Assembly (NCBI RefSeq): GCF_019659805.1
Contig: NZ_JAIFRO010000004.1
Location: 124,001 to 188,000, forward strand
Length of the DNA: 64,000 nucleotides
Direction: 5' to 3'
From: Bartonella raoultii
Lineage (GTDB): Bacteria; Pseudomonadota; Alphaproteobacteria; Rhizobiales; Rhizobiaceae
The notes below the pieces were generated by a model that was given only the letters and a program-made list of their open reading frames with translations, had not been told where the DNA came from and made no database searches. Positions 1 to 9,686 of this stretch are shown one piece after another (the stretch's first letter is position 1; the number at the start of each line of letters is the position of its first letter). The translations under genes and the position numbers were made by a program.

Positions 1-64
1 AAAAGGTCACGCATGCCAATGCATATTTTAGAAGCTTTTTTTTAGCCTTTTAATCGATAAATTT

Positions 65-844
65 TTAAAGACGCCGTTCAACCATAAGTTTTTTAATTTC
101 AGCAATTGCTTTTGCTGGATTTAAACCTTTTGGACAAGTTTGTGCGCAATTCATAATGGTATGGCAGCGATAAAGGCGGAAAGGATCTTCTAAATTATCA
201 AGACGTTCGCCACACATTTCATCGCGAGAATCTGCAATCCAACGATAAGCTTGGAGTAAAATCGCTGGCCCCAAATAACGATCACCATTCCACCAATAAC
301 TTGGACATGATGTCTGGCAACATGCACATAAAATACACTCATAAAGACCATCAATTTTTTGGCGATCCGAATAACTTTGTAACCATTCCTTTGCCGGCTC
401 TGGTGAAACAGTTTGCAACCAAGGCTCAATGACCCGATGTTGCGCATAAAAACGTTTCAAATCAGGAACCAAATCTTTAACAACTGGCATAGAAGGCAAA
501 GGATAGACCTTAATAGGATGCTTTACTTCATCCATCCCTTTTGTACAGGCGAGAGTATTTGTACCATCAATATTCATCGCACATGATCCACAGATTCCCT
601 CACGACATGATCGGCGCAGTGTCAAGGTTGGATCGATATGATTTTTAATAAACAAAAGCCCATCAAGAATCATAGGACCACAAGCAGAGCGATCCACATA
701 ATAGGTATCTAAATGGGGATTTTCTTCATCATCAGGCGACCAACGATAAACATGAAACTCTGTCAGCTGCGTAGCACCTTCAGGCTTAGGCCAAATTTTC
801 CCTGCTTTGACTTGAGAATTTTTGGGAAGCTTAATTTGTACCAT
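65..844 (-). CDS. sdhB: Succinate dehydrogenase iron-sulfur subunit
   Basis: Iron-sulfur subunit of respiratory complex II; passes electrons from the SdhA flavin to ubiquinone at the inner membrane. The 259-residue protein shows all three cluster sites: a 2Fe-2S motif (CREGICGSC plus a later Cys, about residues 80-100), a 4Fe-4S motif ([12 protein letters not shown], about 169-180) and a 3Fe-4S motif ([14 protein letters not shown], about 226-239). Length is normal for the family. It is the last gene of the sdhC-sdhD-sdhA-sdhB operon, 15 bases after sdhA, so it is surely co-transcribed. Nothing recognisable lies in bases 1-64. Confidence 0.98.
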   Translation of the reverse strand: MVQIKLPKNSQVKAGKIWPKPEGATQLTEFHVYRWSPDDEENPHLDTYYVDRSACGPMILDGLLFIKNHIDPTLTLRRSCREGICGSCAMNIDGTNTLACTKGMDEVKHPIKVYPLPSMPVVKDLVPDLKRFYAQHRVIEPWLQTVSPEPAKEWLQSYSDRQKIDGLYECILCACCQTSCPSYWWNGDRYLGPAILLQAYRWIADSRDEMCGERLDNLEDPFRLYRCHTIMNCAQTCPKGLNPAKAIAEIKKLMVERRL

Positions 845-858
845 AATTTATTCTCCCC

Positions 859-2703
859 TTAGTAAACACGTTTTTTAGGTGCAATACGTTTTAAATCGAT
901 TCCACCCTCTTCTTCAGGTGTTAAAGGATCAACGTGAACAGGCCGATAAGACAAAGTCACTTTTCCCTCTTTTGATAAACGTGAAACCGTATGATGCCGC
1001 CAATTTTTATCATCGCGGTCTGGATAATCTTCACGCGCATGGGCCCCTCGGCTTTCGAGACGCGCTTCTGCAGAATAAACAGTGCTAATAGCATTAATCA
1101 TCAAATTCTCAAGTTCCAGTGTTTCAACCAAATCAGAATTCCATATAAGAGAACGATCTGTAACTTTGAGATCAGACAATTCCCCCCAAATTTTAGTCAT
1201 CCGCTGACATCCTTGTTGTAAAGAATCTTCTGTACGGAAAACAGCAGCATCTTCCTGCATAGTACGTTGCATTTTTTCCCGCAATACAGCTGTCGGTATT
1301 GCTCCTTGAGCAAAGCGCAAGCGATCAAAGCGGGCCATAATTTTATCAACCGCCTCTTCATTTATAGGTGGAATATCTGCATTTCTATCAACCACTTCTC
1401 CCGCACGAATTGCGGCAGCACGCCCAAATACGACCAGATCAATCAATGAATTAGAGCCCAAGCGATTGGCACCATGAACGGAAGCACAACCTGCTTCCCC
1501 CACAGCCATCAAACCTGGTTGCACACGATCAGGTGCATCAGCTGTTGGATTGAGAACCTCTCCATAATAATTGGTTGGAATCCCCCCCATATTATAATGA
1601 ACCGTTGGAAGGATAGGGATAGGTTCTTTTGTTACGTCAACCCCAGCAAAGATTCGTGCTGATTCAGAAATTCCTGGCAAACGTTCGTGCAAAATAGCAG
1701 GATCAATATGGTTTAGAACCAGATGAATATGATCCTTTTTGGGTCCCACACCACGCCCTTCACGAATTTCAAGTGTAATACAACGCGATACCAAATCACG
1801 TGACGCCAAATCTTTAAAAGAAGGCGCATAACGCTCCATAAAACGCTCACCTTCTGAGTTGATTAAATAGCCACCTTCACCACGGGCTCCCTCTGTAATT
1901 AAGCAACCAGAACCATAAATGCCTGTAGGATGAAATTGCACAAACTCCATATCTTGCAAAGGTAATCCAGCACGCGCAATCATTCCTCCTCCATCACCTG
2001 TACAAGTATGAGCTGATGTTGCAGAGAAATAAGCACGTCCATATCCTCCCGTAGCGAGCACAACCATCTTAGCAGAAAAACGATGTATAACTCCATCATC
2101 AAGATTCCACGCCACAACACCTGTACAGACACCATCAGTCATGATCAAATCAAGTGCAAAATATTCAATAAAAAACTGCGCATTATGCTTTAAGCTCTGT
2201 CCATAAAGGGTATGTAAGATAGCATGCCCAGTGCGATCTGCAGCAGCACAAGTTCGTTGCACTGGTGGACCTTCACCAAATTCTGTTGTATGGCCTCCAA
2301 AAGGACGTTGATAAATTTTTCCTTCTTGTGTACGGGAAAAAGGTACCCCGTAATGTTCTAATTCATAGACAGCAGCAGGTGCATTACGCACCAAATATTC
2401 CATTGCATCGGTATCGCCTAACCAATCAGATCCTTTCACGGTATCATACAAATGCCACTGCCAATTATCAGGTCCCATATTGGAGAGCGAAGCAGCAATA
2501 CCACCTTGCGCAGCAACAGTGTGTGATCTTGTAGGAAAGACCTTTGTAATACAAGCTGTTTTTAAGCCTTGCTCAGCCATACCAAGTGTTGCGCGTAAAC
2601 CCGCCCCCCCTGCACCGACGACGACGACATCAAATTTATGATCTACATAATGATAAGGGGCATTACCTGCTCTAGCGCCCAGAGATGATCCTGTGCTCAC
2701 CAT
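859..2703 (-). CDS. sdhA: Succinate dehydrogenase flavoprotein subunit
   Basis: Catalytic subunit of complex II that oxidises succinate to fumarate with covalently bound FAD. The 614-residue protein begins with a Rossmann dinucleotide site ([13 protein letters not shown], about 26-38), then the FAD-attachment His region (SHTVAAQGG, about 60-68). The active-site segment HPTGIYGSG and the C-terminal flavoprotein domain follow. Length is typical. It sits 4 bases after sdhD and 15 before sdhB in one operon. Its activity should depend on the SDHAF4-like assembly factor encoded at 23524-23739. Confidence 0.98.
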   Translation of the reverse strand: MVSTGSSLGARAGNAPYHYVDHKFDVVVVGAGGAGLRATLGMAEQGLKTACITKVFPTRSHTVAAQGGIAASLSNMGPDNWQWHLYDTVKGSDWLGDTDAMEYLVRNAPAAVYELEHYGVPFSRTQEGKIYQRPFGGHTTEFGEGPPVQRTCAAADRTGHAILHTLYGQSLKHNAQFFIEYFALDLIMTDGVCTGVVAWNLDDGVIHRFSAKMVVLATGGYGRAYFSATSAHTCTGDGGGMIARAGLPLQDMEFVQFHPTGIYGSGCLITEGARGEGGYLINSEGERFMERYAPSFKDLASRDLVSRCITLEIREGRGVGPKKDHIHLVLNHIDPAILHERLPGISESARIFAGVDVTKEPIPILPTVHYNMGGIPTNYYGEVLNPTADAPDRVQPGLMAVGEAGCASVHGANRLGSNSLIDLVVFGRAAAIRAGEVVDRNADIPPINEEAVDKIMARFDRLRFAQGAIPTAVLREKMQRTMQEDAAVFRTEDSLQQGCQRMTKIWGELSDLKVTDRSLIWNSDLVETLELENLMINAISTVYSAEARLESRGAHAREDYPDRDDKNWRHHTVSRLSKEGKVTLSYRPVHVDPLTPEEEGGIDLKRIAPKKRVY

Positions 2704-2707
2704 ATGT

Positions 2708-3094
2708 TCAACCCCCTAACGCAATTTTTAAAAGAGAAAAAATAATTACACCGCCCAAAATAAAACAAAACAAAATATTTAATACTAAAAAAAATATTCG
2801 AAGACTTTCACGCGGTACATAATCTTCAATAACAACCTGCATTCCAAGTTTCATATGATAAAGAACGGAAAGAGTCATCAACCCCATTAAAACGGCGACA
2901 ATAGGATGTGAAAGCCGCGTACGTATAAAAGTATAATCTTTTCCGACAAGCGAAAGAATAAGAACGATAAAAAAGATCAAAAGAGGCAGATTTATAAAGC
3001 CTGTCACACGCTGTAACCAAAAATGCTCTGTTCCCTCATGTGCACTTCCACGTCCTCGTACCTTTCCAAGTTCGGTTCGAAAATCTTTTTTCAT
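2708..3094 (-). CDS. sdhD: Succinate dehydrogenase membrane anchor subunit
   Basis: Hydrophobic anchor that, with SdhC, binds heme b and ubiquinone. About 128 residues with three membrane segments and the family-typical start [14 protein letters not shown] followed by HFWLQRVT. An earlier in-frame ATG (3112) lies directly after the sdhC stop, but it has no Shine-Dalgarno sequence. The ATG at 3094 is preceded by GGGGGTGG at suitable spacing and gives the usual N-terminus, so I prefer it. The coding frame is tightly coupled to sdhC. Confidence 0.92.
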   Translation of the reverse strand: MKKDFRTELGKVRGRGSAHEGTEHFWLQRVTGFINLPLLIFFIVLILSLVGKDYTFIRTRLSHPIVAVLMGLMTLSVLYHMKLGMQVVIEDYVPRESLRIFFLVLNILFCFILGGVIIFSLLKIALGG

Positions 3095-3112
3095 ATTCCT
3101 TTCCACCCCCAT

Positions 3113-3514
3113 CTAAACAATGGTATATCCAATAATCCAAATTGCAAAAGTCACAATAAGAGAAATAAACACTGTTGTCCATGCCGTTGCCGTTGCTTTT
3201 TCCTTCATCAAAAGAGAAGGTTTCATATCCCACACAATATGCCGAATTCCCCCAACCATATGATGAACTCCAGCAAGGGTATAGAGAAATAAAATACAAA
3301 GGCCAAGCCAAGAACTATAAATGGCATGAACTATTTTAAAAGACTCCTCCCCACAAGCAATTGCAGTTAACCAAATGGCAAGAAAAATCATTCCAAAGTA
3401 AAGTGCCACCCCCGTGATACGATGAGCAATAGACATAGCCATCGTAATGGTCCAACGATAAATACTTACGTGGGGAGAACGGGGGCGTTCTTTTATCCTA
3501 TTTGTTTCTATCAT
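3113..3514 (-). CDS. sdhC: Succinate dehydrogenase cytochrome b556 subunit
   Basis: First gene of the sdhCDAB operon; a 133-residue inner-membrane subunit of complex II. It carries the family signature RPRSPHVSIYRW near residue 10 and SIAHRITGVAL around 29-39, three transmembrane helices, and the heme-ligand region HHMVGGIRHIVWD near residue 105. Its stop codon touches the upstream candidate start of sdhD, indicating translational coupling. The operon promoter must lie in the 3515-3930 spacer; a TATAAT-like box (plus-strand ATTATA at 3547-3552) is present, but I see no convincing -35 box. Confidence 0.96.
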   Translation of the reverse strand: MIETNRIKERPRSPHVSIYRWTITMAMSIAHRITGVALYFGMIFLAIWLTAIACGEESFKIVHAIYSSWLGLCILFLYTLAGVHHMVGGIRHIVWDMKPSLLMKEKATATAWTTVFISLIVTFAIWIIGYTIV

Positions 3515-3930
3515 AAAATATCCTGACCTGATTTCACTGCAACCGCATTATACGTAAAAAAGCCCGCATAAAACGACCAAGTGCATTATCATTTATACCT
3601 ATTTAGCATCTTAAGATGCAAATCTTACAGGTCGGTTATCTCAAATAACGGATTAAAGGTCGCGCATAAAAAAAACCGATCATTTTACAGACAAAATCCA
3701 TAAAACGCGCCTTAATTTAATACAATTTTTTCTTCACGTCAAAGGCCTAACATTATTTCTTATAACATAAACATGTATTTTCTCAGCAATCTTCTCTTCT
3801 ACGCCCCAAGATGCATGATATGCGCGATACTGTTTTACATCCCAATATTCCAAGTATTTTTGAATATTTTCCTGTTTTTGATGTACAAAAACGACTTCTT
3901 CAGTAACGAAGACAAATTATTTATGACATA
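3515..3930. other. Intergenic spacer upstream of sdhC
   Basis: About 415 bases between the sdhC start and the rplS terminator. I find no open frame that looks coding. It must hold the sdh operon promoter, read to the left, with a possible -10 at 3547-3552. No known riboswitch or repeat is recognised. Confidence 0.6.
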
Positions 3931-3957
3931 AAAAAGCGGCTTTTCCGCCGCTTTTTT
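3931..3957 (-). terminator. Rho-independent terminator after rplS
   Basis: A clean hairpin: AAAAAGCGGC, a six-base loop, then GCCGCTTTTT, with A and T tracts on both sides. It lies 26 bases past the rplS stop on the minus strand. Because the A and T tracts are symmetric it could also stop rightward transcription. Confidence 0.9.
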
Positions 3958-3982
3958 CATCAAATTTAGAAGAAACAAATTT

Positions 3983-4423
3983 TTATTCAGCAGCTTGCGT
4001 TTCCGCATCGGTGATGACAGTTGTTTTTTCTACACCCTCTGCAATCTTTTCAGTTTTTTTGCGATAATCTCTTTTTTCAGAGATACGTGCTGCTTTCCCT
4101 CTTAAATTACGAAGGTAATAGAGTTTTGCACGACGCACTTTTCCGCGACGCACAAGATCAACGCCTTCAATCAAGGGAGAATAAAGAGGAAACACACGCT
4201 CAACACCTTCACCATAAGAAATCTTACGCACTGTAAAGGTTTCATTTAAGCCACCGCCAGAACGTGCAATACAAACCCCTTCATAAGCTTGAACACGTGT
4301 CCGCGTACCTTCGGTCACACGCACCATGACACGCACTGTATCTCCTGCTTGAAATGTTGGCAGTTGGCGTTGTTTTTCAATTTTTGCACATTGTTCAGCT
4401 TCAAGCTGCGCAATAATATTCAT
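3983..4423 (-). CDS. rplS: 50S ribosomal protein L19
   Basis: Large-subunit protein at the 30S-50S interface. The translation has the L19 signature [11 protein letters not shown], then [16 protein letters not shown] and [32 protein letters not shown] (positions about 25-120), with an acidic, Ala-rich C-terminal tail. A possible ATG three codons upstream (4432) directly abuts GAAGG, leaving no spacing. The ATG at 4423 sits 8 bases after AAGGA and matches the usual N-terminus, so it is taken as the start. It is the last gene of a rimM-trmD-rplS set and ends at a strong terminator. Confidence 0.97.
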   Translation of the reverse strand: MNIIAQLEAEQCAKIEKQRQLPTFQAGDTVRVMVRVTEGTRTRVQAYEGVCIARSGGGLNETFTVRKISYGEGVERVFPLYSPLIEGVDLVRRGKVRRAKLYYLRNLRGKAARISEKRDYRKKTEKIAEGVEKTTVITDAETQAAE

Positions 4424-4587
4424 TTCTTTCATCCTTCATGTTCTTTATCGAACAGTCAGAGCGCTCACCTCTTACCAAAAAAGCCTTTTCACACAAAGAA
4501 AAAGAAACTCTTTAGGCTATGCCTTACACAGGAGCGAATACACCATCCCTTAAATCTTTTATTTTGGAGTAATAGAAAACCCTTCCC

Positions 4588-4610
4588 AAGAAAACTCTCT
4601 CAAAAGAGAG
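4588..4610 (-). terminator. Probable terminator between trmD and rplS
   Basis: Read on the minus strand: CTCTCT, TTTG loop, AGAGAG, then TTTTCTT. This six-base-pair stem with a T-rich tail lies about 30 bases past the trmD stop. It suggests rplS also has its own promoter in the 4433-4587 gap, or that read-through is partial. Confidence 0.5.
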
Positions 4611-4639
4611 CCATGCAATACACTACCTTACAAAAGGAA

Positions 4640-5338
4640 TCAAGTTTTCTGACGATTTTTATCATAAAGAGCATAGAGATCAGGACGACGTTGATATGTC
4701 AACAATTCGGCTTGCTGTTGACGCCAATCTGCAATTGCTTTGTGATGACCTGACATCAACACAGACGGAATCTGTCGTCCTTCAAAAACAGCAGGACGTG
4801 TATACTGGGGATGCTCCAGCAAACCATGCTCAAAACTTTCACACTTTCCAGAAACTTCATTCCCCATTACGCCAGGAAGAAGACGTATAATGGCATCCAA
4901 AAGAACCAATGCAGCCGTTTCCCCTCCTGAAAGAATATAATCACCAATGGAAACCTCTTCTAGTTCTCGCGCTTCTATAATCCGCTCATCAACACCTTCA
5001 AAACGCCCACAGATCAACGTCACACCCGAATCATGTGCTAGAGAGCGTGCATAAGCTTGGTTAAAAGGACGCCCACGCGGACTCATCAATAATCGAGGCG
5101 AATCATTTGGACAACTATCAAGTGCAGCAGCCAACACATCCGCCCGCATTACCATTCCAGCACCTCCACCAGCTGGAGTATCATCAACACTATGGTGTTT
5201 ATCCAAAGCAAAATCTCTAATTTGTATGGTCTCCAACGCCCATATGCCTCGCTTTAAAGCTTGCCCTGCCAAAGAATAACCCAAAAATCCAGGGAACATT
5301 TCAGGATAAAGTGTCAAAACACGTGCTTGAAAATTCAT
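4640..5338 (-). CDS. trmD: tRNA (guanine-N1)-methyltransferase TrmD
   Basis: Methylates G37 next to the anticodon, preventing +1 frameshifts; a SPOUT-class knotted methyltransferase using SAM. The 232-residue protein starts with a typical [15 protein letters not shown] segment. It carries the substrate loop with [16 protein letters not shown] (about 52-67), then [14 protein letters not shown] and the knot segment [17 protein letters not shown] (about 133-149). The conserved catalytic Asp after the knot is kept. It lies between rimM and rplS as in most bacteria, but the gaps on both sides are large (268 and 216 bases), unlike a tight operon. Confidence 0.97.
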   Translation of the reverse strand: MNFQARVLTLYPEMFPGFLGYSLAGQALKRGIWALETIQIRDFALDKHHSVDDTPAGGGAGMVMRADVLAAALDSCPNDSPRLLMSPRGRPFNQAYARSLAHDSGVTLICGRFEGVDERIIEARELEEVSIGDYILSGGETAALVLLDAIIRLLPGVMGNEVSGKCESFEHGLLEHPQYTRPAVFEGRQIPSVLMSGHHKAIADWRQQQAELLTYQRRPDLYALYDKNRQKT

Positions 5339-5606
5339 TTTTATTTTTTCATCCTTATTGTGAATCAGAGCGCATAAATAATTTATGTAAGTTGCTTGAG
5401 CTTAACTTAAGTGTCATCAACTTCACTTTATTTGCTTAAATAAAAATTCTTCATTCCCACGCTATTTGTCCTCATTTTTCTAAATTCTATGAAGAGAGAT
5501 AATGCCCATATTCCTCGTTGTAAAAGCTTGCTGTGCTCAAAAATACTCCAAAATTTAAGAAATATTTCAAAAACCAGAAAAAACATCCAAAAATATATTT
5601 TAGGGT

Positions 5607-6149
5607 TCACGCTATTTCTTCTCTCTCACTTAAACCAGCAGCGACTGGATCAACAACAAGAAAACCGGAAGCAATACAAATGTGTGGTACTGCTACTTTG
5701 CTAAAAGGAATAAACGCAGTTTTGCCATCATTTTCACGTATTTCAAGCAAATCACCTGCCCCAAAATTACAGAAACCTTTCACCGTTCCTAAGGTTTGTC
5801 CAGCAGAATTTTGAACACGAAGGCCTATGAGATCAACTTGATAAAATTCATCTTCAGCCAAATCGTCAATTAATTGATCACGCGCAACATAAAGGCGAAT
5901 CCCCTTTAAAGCCTCTGCAGTACTGCGATCTTCAATCCCTTTAAAATGTATAATAGCATTACTTTTTTGCACACGAAGGGTTACAATTTCATAAGAATGC
6001 CCCATATCATCATAAAGAATGCCATAGTTTTTTAAACGCTGTGGTTCACCGCTCAATACCTTAACCAAAACATTTCCTTTTATCCCATGAGGTAGACCAA
6101 TAATGGCAAGATAGACTTTATTTTTAAGCTTTTTTCTATTATATTTCAT
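5607..6149 (-). CDS. rimM: 16S rRNA processing protein RimM
   Basis: Assembly factor for the 30S head; binds S19 and helps 16S maturation. The product (about 180 residues) has the N-terminal RimM barrel (GLPHGIKGNVLVKVLS, about 20-35) and the C-terminal PRC-like barrel (DEFYQVDLIGLRV and GDLLEIRE). The ATG at 6149 is used here. An in-frame TTG at 6155 is better spaced (6 bases) from a GAGAG sequence, so the true start may be two codons earlier. A 13-base tandem repeat covering this Shine-Dalgarno region is listed separately. Unlike in relatives where rpsP lies directly upstream, rpsP here is 17.7 kb away. Confidence 0.93.
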   Translation of the reverse strand: MKYNRKKLKNKVYLAIIGLPHGIKGNVLVKVLSGEPQRLKNYGILYDDMGHSYEIVTLRVQKSNAIIHFKGIEDRSTAEALKGIRLYVARDQLIDDLAEDEFYQVDLIGLRVQNSAGQTLGTVKGFCNFGAGDLLEIRENDGKTAFIPFSKVAVPHICIASGFLVVDPVAAGLSEREEIA

Positions 6150-6156
6150 ACACAAT

Positions 6157-6182
6157 ATTATCTCTCAAAATTATCTCTCAAA
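6157..6182 (-). repeat. 13-bp tandem duplication in the rimM leader
   Basis: Two perfect head-to-tail copies of ATTATCTCTCAAA (6157-6169 and 6170-6182). On the minus strand each copy provides a GAGAG element, so the likely rimM Shine-Dalgarno sequence is duplicated. Confidence 0.85.
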
Positions 6183-6293
6183 AATGAATTCCTCAATCTC
6201 ATAATTTTCTACTCAATCTTGTTGCCATATTAAAATTCTTTCCAAAAGACTTTTCTTGGTAACAAAAGCAAATGAATAAAAAGGAGAAGTCTT

Positions 6294-7127
6294 ATGGCAA
6301 ATGTTATGCTCTTTTACAAAGATATTACCCCAATCAACAAAGTTTCTCATAAAAAACTAAAATTTGCCCCTCCCAATGATATGTCCTTTGCCAAAGATAC
6401 CCACTGGGTTCCTTTAGCAAGTAGTGAATATTTTCAAGCAGCACTAGACTATCCGATTTTATTTATGTGCGCAGAAGATGAACAAAAGAAAAAGCATTAT
6501 ACATCTGCTGCCCTTGTTGGTATTTCTAACGACGAAAATATCTATATTGTTTCTGATAAAAGCTGGAAAAAAAATACATATGTTCCTGCTTTTGTCCGCC
6601 GCTACCCTTTTGTTCTTGCACAATTTAAAAATGAAAAGGAACTTTCTGTTTGTTTTGATCAACAATCAGGTATGTTTAATGAAGTTGCAGGCACAGAGCT
6701 CTTTAATTCCGATGGATCTATTTCTCCCTTTATGGAAGAACGTATTCGCTTTCTTGAAAGCTTTAAAATTGCTATGGAAAAAACCTCTGAATTTATCGAT
6801 ACTCTTGTGGAAATGGATCTTCTCAGCCAAAAATCAATCAATGTAAAAAATGACCAAGGGCTTTCAGCACAATTGGAACATTTCTGGGTTGTTGATGAAG
6901 AAAAATTCAATAAACTCTCTGCAAGCCAACTGTCTAAGCTTCACAAAAATGGCTTCCTAGGGTTGATTTTTGCGCATTTAATGTCAACACACAATCTTTT
7001 AAAAATACTTTCCTTAAAAGGTGAAACACAAACGGCCAATCACGAAGAGCAACCTCAAAATCAGCTCGCAAACAAGAATGGTCACTTCAATGATGAAAAA
7101 ATGAAAAAGAAAGAAACAATAAATTAG
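6294..7127 (+). CDS. SapC family protein
   Basis: A 277-residue protein of the SapC (PF07277) family, a proteobacterial family often labelled peptide-transport or S-layer-related, with no firm biochemical role. Family features visible are HWVPLASSEYFQAALDYPILF near residues 37-60, FVRRYPFVLA around 101-110 and CFDQQSGMFNEV around 120-131. A long Lys/Gln/Asn-rich tail follows residue 245. There is no signal peptide or membrane helix. AAGGAG lies 8 bases before the ATG. xerC begins six bases after the stop, so the two are probably co-transcribed. Confidence 0.82.
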   Translation: MANVMLFYKDITPINKVSHKKLKFAPPNDMSFAKDTHWVPLASSEYFQAALDYPILFMCAEDEQKKKHYTSAALVGISNDENIYIVSDKSWKKNTYVPAFVRRYPFVLAQFKNEKELSVCFDQQSGMFNEVAGTELFNSDGSISPFMEERIRFLESFKIAMEKTSEFIDTLVEMDLLSQKSINVKNDQGLSAQLEHFWVVDEEKFNKLSASQLSKLHKNGFLGLIFAHLMSTHNLLKILSLKGETQTANHEEQPQNQLANKNGHFNDEKMKKKETIN

Positions 7128-7133
7128 ATTAGG

Positions 7134-8102
7134 ATGCCTATAAAAAACGACAAAAGAAAAGACAAAAACGTTTTTCTTATACCAGCAGATCCTGCTGTTT
7201 TAACAGCGCGGAAAGATTGGTTAGAGTGTCTTACAAAAACACGTCGTATGGCAACACGAACAGTGCAGGCCTATGAACGTGATACACGACAATTTTTGTC
7301 TTTTCTTTGTCAACATTTAGGACATGAACCAACGTTTCATGATCTTGCCCATTTACGGGTGATGGATTTACGTGCTTATCTTGCTCATCGCCGCATATAC
7401 GATATAAGCGCTCGCTCTTTAAGTCGGGCAATAGCCGGTTTGCGTTCTTTTTTTCGCTACTTATCACGTGAAGGAATCGTTCACATCTCTGTTGCAAAAC
7501 TTATCCGTACTCCAAAACAACCAAAGTCACTTCCAAAGCCTTTGGCGATAAAATCGGCACTTCATATCGTTAAACAAGAAAATCAACAAGAAAATGAACC
7601 ATGGATCATTGTACGAAATGCGGCTGTCTTAATGCTTCTTTATGGCTGTGGAATGCGGATATCAGAAGCTTTAAGCCTTACACCCGCACAATTTTCTGAT
7701 CCAGAAAAAAACAGTTTATTCATAACAGGAAAAGGAGGAAAAACACGCCTTATTCCCCTCATAAAAGTTGTTTATGAAACTGTACAAAACTATCTCAAAT
7801 GCTGCCCCTATCCTTTAGAAGATCATCAACCTATGTTCCGCGGTGCACGCGGGGGTGTTTTACAGCCCGCTATTATTCAACGAACTGTACGAAATTTGCG
7901 TGTAAGCCTTGGTTTACCAGAAACTGTTACGCCTCATACACTGCGTCACTCTTTTGCCACCCATCTTTTATCACGAGGAGGTGATTTGCGTACCATTCAA
8001 GAACTCCTTGGACATGCTAGTCTTTCTACGACTCAAGCCTATACTCATGTGGATACAGATTATTTATTAGAAATTTATAAAAAAGCCCATCCTCGTTCTT
8101 AA
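7134..8102 (+). CDS. xerC: Site-specific tyrosine recombinase XerC
   Basis: Chromosome dimer resolution recombinase acting at dif with XerD. The 322-residue protein has an N-terminal SAM-like core-binding domain (about 20-115) and a C-terminal catalytic domain. The catalytic residues are visible: Arg in CGMRISEAL, Lys in GKGGKTRLIPL, HTLRHSFATHLL with His and Arg, the second His in LLGHASLSTT, and the nucleophile Tyr in QAYTHVD. The GGDLRTIQELLGHASLSTTQ segment is typical of XerC/XerD rather than phage integrases; XerC is preferred over XerD on the N-terminal half and relatives' context, not proven. It follows the SapC-family gene by six bases. Confidence 0.85.
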   Translation: MPIKNDKRKDKNVFLIPADPAVLTARKDWLECLTKTRRMATRTVQAYERDTRQFLSFLCQHLGHEPTFHDLAHLRVMDLRAYLAHRRIYDISARSLSRAIAGLRSFFRYLSREGIVHISVAKLIRTPKQPKSLPKPLAIKSALHIVKQENQQENEPWIIVRNAAVLMLLYGCGMRISEALSLTPAQFSDPEKNSLFITGKGGKTRLIPLIKVVYETVQNYLKCCPYPLEDHQPMFRGARGGVLQPAIIQRTVRNLRVSLGLPETVTPHTLRHSFATHLLSRGGDLRTIQELLGHASLSTTQAYTHVDTDYLLEIYKKAHPRS

Positions 8103-8451
8103 AGCAAGACAATCAAAATGAAACGCACAACAGAAAGGTTATGAAAAAACAGAAACTTTTTTAGTATCAAAAAGTTGAAAACTGTTTTTTATACGAACCA
8201 CAGTTATCATAGGCCTTATTTATAAAAATTTTAAAGAAAATAGCCTTTCAAACATCCCCCACTCACTCTATAAATCAACAGAATGGAAAAGGAAAAAACA
8301 AACCTATTTTCATATAGCAGCCTATCACACCCCTATAAGCAATTTCTTGTATGCTTTTTAGCCAATATCATTCTAGCGCTTTTCCACGCGACATCCCCCT
8401 TAGCAACCAAAGCTTTGAAAACATTCAAGTTTATTTGCACAAAGAAAGATG
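8103..8451. other. Spacer between xerC and bolA (convergent)
   Basis: About 350 AT-rich bases between two convergent genes. No coding frame, hairpin with a T-tail or known RNA is recognised. Confidence 0.5.
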
Positions 8452-8730
8452 TTAAACAGATTCCACTTCAAGTGCCAAAGCATGTACACAGGTTGCAAGC
8501 TCTTCTTTTAAAACGTGATAAATTGCTCGATGTATTTCCACACGCGTCATGCCTGCAAAAGAAGAAGACAAAATTTTTATCCGAAAATGTGTTTCCCCTT
8601 TACCATCAAAAGCATGCTCATCATGAGGATGCCCCTCATGGAGATGACTCTCATTAATCACCTCAAGTTTCTGTGGATGGAAAGCATCTTGGAGCTTCAT
8701 CTGAATCACTGTTTGAACTGTTGTAGACAT
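8452..8730 (-). CDS. BolA family protein
   Basis: A 92-residue BolA-like protein; this family partners with monothiol glutaredoxins in iron-sulfur handling or acts as a regulator. The sequence has the BolA class-II style core: helix, LEVINESHLHEGHP with several His residues, ETHFRIKILSSSFAGMTRVEIHRAIYHVL and a final hydrophobic helix-strand ending HALALEVE. A longer frame runs upstream to 8805. The ATG at 8730 has AAGGAA six bases before it and gives the family length, so it is taken. It is divergent from the J-domain gene. Confidence 0.9.
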   Translation of the reverse strand: MSTTVQTVIQMKLQDAFHPQKLEVINESHLHEGHPHDEHAFDGKGETHFRIKILSSSFAGMTRVEIHRAIYHVLKEELATCVHALALEVESV

Positions 8731-8875
8731 TTTTTGTTCCTTCACAAAACGAACAGTGCTATACTGTTCTTTCATGGCTATATAATGCATCTTTTTCATG
8801 ACCAAATGAGTGTGAAAATAAATTTTTCAAAAGTCAATTCTTGTCAAATTGATTGATTTTGCATAAATCAAAGAT

Positions 8876-9496
8876 ATGAAAACAACATCTAAATTATTCG
8901 ATTCAATTCGCATCAGCGCAAATAAAAAGCAAAAGGCTGAGTTAGAAACGCAACAGTGTCAATGGGAAGGTTGTGAGAAAACAGGTTCTCATAAAGCACC
9001 AGCAGGTCGAAATCATGAAGGGCAATATCTCTATTTTTGCATTGATCATGTGCGTGCTTACAATAAAAATTTTAATTATTTTTCTGGTCTTAGTGATAAA
9101 GACATTGCTAAATTTCAAAAGGATGCTCTTACAGGACACCGCCCAACATGGCCTACAGATTTTAGCAATGGAGAATCAAAAAAAACAGCTGCCAATTATG
9201 CAAAAATTCGCTCTGGTACAGCAGCCTATCAAAATCGTATACGCGATCCATTTTCACTTTTTACGCAACGCCATTCAGCCAATCATTTTTCAAGAAAATT
9301 AAAACCCTTAGAAGCTAAAGCTTTTGATACATTGGGGCTACAAGCAAATGCTTCTGCTGAAGATATCAAAATGAGATATAAAGAATTAGTAAAAAAACAT
9401 CATCCTGATTCCAATGGTGGAAATCGTTCTTCAGAAGAACGTTTTCGTGATGTTTTAAACGCCTATAATTTATTAAAAAAATCTGGCTTGTGCTAG
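8876..9496 (+). CDS. J-domain (DnaJ-like) co-chaperone protein
   Basis: A 206-residue protein with a C-terminal J domain (about 147-203) whose HPD motif is in KKHHPDSNGG; J domains stimulate Hsp70 ATPase. The N-terminal half has a compact Cys/His cluster: CQWEGC at about 28-33 and FCIDH at about 59-63, suggesting a small zinc site. This architecture (zinc-like N-terminus, C-terminal J domain) occurs next to bolA and cobS in other Rhizobiales, from memory. No membrane segment. The client is unknown. Confidence 0.85.
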   Translation: MKTTSKLFDSIRISANKKQKAELETQQCQWEGCEKTGSHKAPAGRNHEGQYLYFCIDHVRAYNKNFNYFSGLSDKDIAKFQKDALTGHRPTWPTDFSNGESKKTAANYAKIRSGTAAYQNRIRDPFSLFTQRHSANHFSRKLKPLEAKAFDTLGLQANASAEDIKMRYKELVKKHHPDSNGGNRSSEERFRDVLNAYNLLKKSGLC

Positions 9497-9686
9497 GAAC
9501 ATATGCTTTTATAAATTGGTTTTTCTTAAATACTGCATCATGTGCACAAAACAGTAAAAGTAAAGAGTAAAAATCCTCTTTCCTATCTAAGCCTCGCATT
9601 ATAGGGCATTGCATAAGTGCTCTAACTCTTGTATCGTCATTTTAATGAGTGAAAATGAATAGCATCCCTTCCCTTTCAGAAAAGCA

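Noticed and set aside
3023-3292. Plus-strand frames opposite sdhC and sdhD
   Set aside because: Antisense shadows of two clear membrane-subunit genes.
4289-4753. 154-codon plus-strand frame between rplS and trmD
   Set aside because: Spans parts of both minus-strand genes plus the spacer; Ser/Phe/His-rich, no motif, and it reads through the putative terminator.
8283-8657. 124-codon plus-strand frame overlapping bolA
   Set aside because: It overlaps the bolA coding region in antisense and has low-complexity composition with no recognisable motif.
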